DNA of 8,178 bases, taken from assembly GCA_021781255.1 (NCBI GenBank), contig JAJXXG010000767.1:1-8178 (forward strand), in the 5' to 3' direction. The position numbers and the translations under genes are program-made. Of the stretch, positions 6,797-8,178 are shown one piece after another (position 1 is the stretch's first letter; every line of letters starts with the position of its first letter). The DNA comes from Acidobacteriota bacterium (GTDB lineage: Bacteria > Acidobacteriota > Terriglobia > Terriglobales > Acidobacteriaceae). The notes beneath the pieces are model-generated. The model was not told the origin of the DNA, ran no database searches, and worked only from the letters and a program-made list of their open reading frames with translations.

Positions 6797-6845
6797 AGCG
6801 TCGCTGACAGAGTTAAAGAAGATTGCAGCAAGAGCAGGAAGTCGG

Positions 6846-8178
6846 TTGAGTCTGCGCTTTTTTCACTCCATAACGTTGTTTGTGGCTTGCTTTGCCGTGC
6901 TGTGCAGGATCGGTGGCGACCGCGTTGCCTGTGTGTTTGCTGCGGGCGCAGCGCAGGCGGATGAGCAGCAGGGAGCAGACAATCCCGACAACCGCTGTGA
7001 GCGCTGCCACCAGGCTATCTACAGAAAATATGAGCAGACACCGATGGCGCTGGCCAGTGGCCCGGCGGCAGAAGGGCTGATTCCCGCCGACCTGAAGCAA
7101 AGCACAACGGGAGTGGAATATCGCATTCGCAAAGATGGGCAGCAGGTCGTGCTGGACTACGCACGTCCAGCAATGGCGTCGAACGGGGAACTTATCCCGG
7201 AGATTCAGGGCCAGCGTGTATTGCAGTATTCCATCGGCTCGGGACTGCAAGGGCGGACCTACCTGTTTGAGCGGGACGGCTACTGGTTCGAAGCGCCCAT
7301 CAACTGGTATGCCCAGAAACGCGTATGGGACATGGCACCTAACTTCCTGCACGCTGCGGAGATGCCGCTTACGCTGCCCGTCGATCCTGGCTGCCTGCGC
7401 TGCCACACCTCGGGCGCGCAAACGGCGATGGCGCAGGCCCGAAACAAATTTGCTGACGTTCCGTTTCAGCACAGTGGCATCACATGTGAAACGTGTCATG
7501 GAGATGCCACTGCGCATGTGGAATCGGACGGCCACGTCTCGATGGCGAAGATCGACGAAATGCCTGCGAAAAACCGCGATTCCATCTGCTTGAGCTGCCA
7601 TCTGGAGGGACAGGCGGCCATCGTGCATCGCGGAAAAAAACTTGTGGACTTTCGCCCCGGCGACGACCTATGGGACTATGCCAGTTTTTACGTACACGCC
7701 AGCGCGCTAGGATCAGACGGAAGGGCAACCAGCCAGTGGGAGGCTCTGCTGGCCAGTGCCTGCAAGCAAGCCTCCGGAGATCGGCTGACCTGCACCACCT
7801 GCCACGATCCGCACGGCAGCGACACGCGGATGACGCCCAGCGCAAAGGTCAACTGGTATCGCGCTCGCTGCCTGAGCTGCCATGAAACGCCGACGGAAGC
7901 TGACCATCCGCCATTCTCGCAGACCCACTTCCCGCAGCATCGTGATTGCGTCGCCTGTCACATGCAACGAGCCGGCTCAACCGACATCGCGCATGAGCAG
8001 GTGACCGATCATCACATCGTGACGCAGTTCGCATCCAAAGTGATTCCGCCTGCAACCGCTGGGCCGCTGCTCGAGGTGGGGTCCGAACGCATCGAAACTC
8101 CCGCACGCAATCGCGACCTCGGTCTGGCGTATGCGCAATTTGCCGCTTTGGGCGACCACGAGGCAGCGAAGCAAGCGG
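6846..8178 (+). CDS. Exported multiheme c-type cytochrome (seven CxxCH) with TPR-like tail, partial
   Basis: 444 residues are visible and the frame runs off the window end. The N-terminus has a hydrophobic stretch (about 8-20) and an AQA/DE cleavage-like site at 38/39, so it should be exported and receive covalent hemes. Seven CxxCH motifs are present: CERCH 51-55, CLRCH 183-187, CETCH 214-218, CLSCH 248-252, CTTCH 316-320, CLSCH 342-346 and CVACH 368-372. Between hemes 1 and 2 lies a 127-residue heme-free part with GRTYLFERDGYWFEAPINWY near 139-158. Possible distal ligands include H361, H365, H383, H389 and H390. From about 420 (RDLGLAYAQFAALGDHEAAK) a TPR seems to begin. The architecture resembles cytochrome c554-like proteins with TPRs known from Acidobacteriota and Planctomycetes (recalled). 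Start: no in-frame ATG or GTG lies between the stop at 6771 and TTG 6846, and AGGA at 6836-6839 is 6 bases before the TTG. The donor and acceptor of electrons are unknown. Confidence 0.88.
   Translation, partial: MSLRFFHSITLFVACFAVLCRIGGDRVACVFAAGAAQADEQQGADNPDNRCERCHQAIYRKYEQTPMALASGPAAEGLIPADLKQSTTGVEYRIRKDGQQVVLDYARPAMASNGELIPEIQGQRVLQYSIGSGLQGRTYLFERDGYWFEAPINWYAQKRVWDMAPNFLHAAEMPLTLPVDPGCLRCHTSGAQTAMAQARNKFADVPFQHSGITCETCHGDATAHVESDGHVSMAKIDEMPAKNRDSICLSCHLEGQAAIVHRGKKLVDFRPGDDLWDYASFYVHASALGSDGRATSQWEALLASACKQASGDRLTCTTCHDPHGSDTRMTPSAKVNWYRARCLSCHETPTEADHPPFSQTHFPQHRDCVACHMQRAGSTDIAHEQVTDHHIVTQFASKVIPPATAGPLLEVGSERIETPARNRDLGLAYAQFAALGDHEAAKQA

Larger units (their letters stand above)
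6504..6845. other. 342-base divergent intergenic region upstream of acyltransferase and cytochrome
   Basis: Both neighbouring genes read outward, so promoters for both should be here. A weak minus-strand pair for the acyltransferase is TTGTGA (6552-6547) and TAAAGT (6528-6523), 18 bases apart. On the plus strand TAGAAT (6771-6776) is a candidate -10. GATAGATG occurs twice (6629-6636 and 6645-6652). A minus-strand frame at 6831-6547 gives a 94-residue peptide rich in Ser, Cys and His with no family resemblance; I do not regard it as a gene. Confidence 0.5.

Noticed and set aside
6775..6807. Ten-residue leader peptide frame (MRLSPGEKRR) before the cytochrome
   Set aside because: No ribosome binding site, and the ATG overlaps the candidate -10, so the RNA would probably begin after it.
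6813..7628. 271-codon minus frame over the cytochrome start
   Set aside because: Antisense to seven CxxCH motifs in a frame with a signal peptide; composition is shadow-like.

Overview
The window holds bacterial chromosomal DNA, moderately GC-rich and densely coded on both strands. The multiheme cytochrome with a TPR-like tail, the OPT-family transporter and the overall protein style are most like Acidobacteriota (Terriglobia/Acidobacteriaceae). That placement rests on recalled family resemblance, not on a search. No IS element, phage gene, CRISPR array, tRNA or rRNA was seen, and the region looks like ordinary chromosome.

Layout: (1) Bases 1-29, minus strand: the first nine codons of an unidentified gene with a strong ribosome binding site, just downstream of comF. 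(2) 103-1095, minus: a ComF-family phosphoribosyltransferase-fold protein with two zinc-finger-like Cys clusters. (3) 1096-1324: a divergent promoter region. (4) About 1325-3511, plus: a large OPT-family membrane transporter with a soluble segment between membrane segments. (5) 3521-4207, minus: a secreted or membrane-anchored TPR protein, convergent with the transporter (9 bases between the stop codons). (6) 4549-6503, minus: a two-gene operon in which a PlsC-type acyltransferase is followed, through a 4-base ATGA overlap, by a membrane family 2 glycosyltransferase. (7) 6504-6845: a second divergent intergenic region. (8) 6846 to the window end, plus: the start of an exported multiheme c-type cytochrome with seven CxxCH motifs, followed by what looks like the beginning of a TPR region; the gene is cut by the window edge.

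The genes do not form one pathway. The clearest functional unit is the acyltransferase/glycosyltransferase pair, which fits sequential sugar and fatty-acid decoration of a lipid. Carotenoid glycoside esters made by CruC/CruD or CrtQ/CrtO-type pairs are the best-known analogue, but the substrate cannot be read from this window. The cytochrome is the most unusual protein and suggests periplasmic electron transfer of unknown purpose. I did not find a convincing new multi-gene system; the findings are local.
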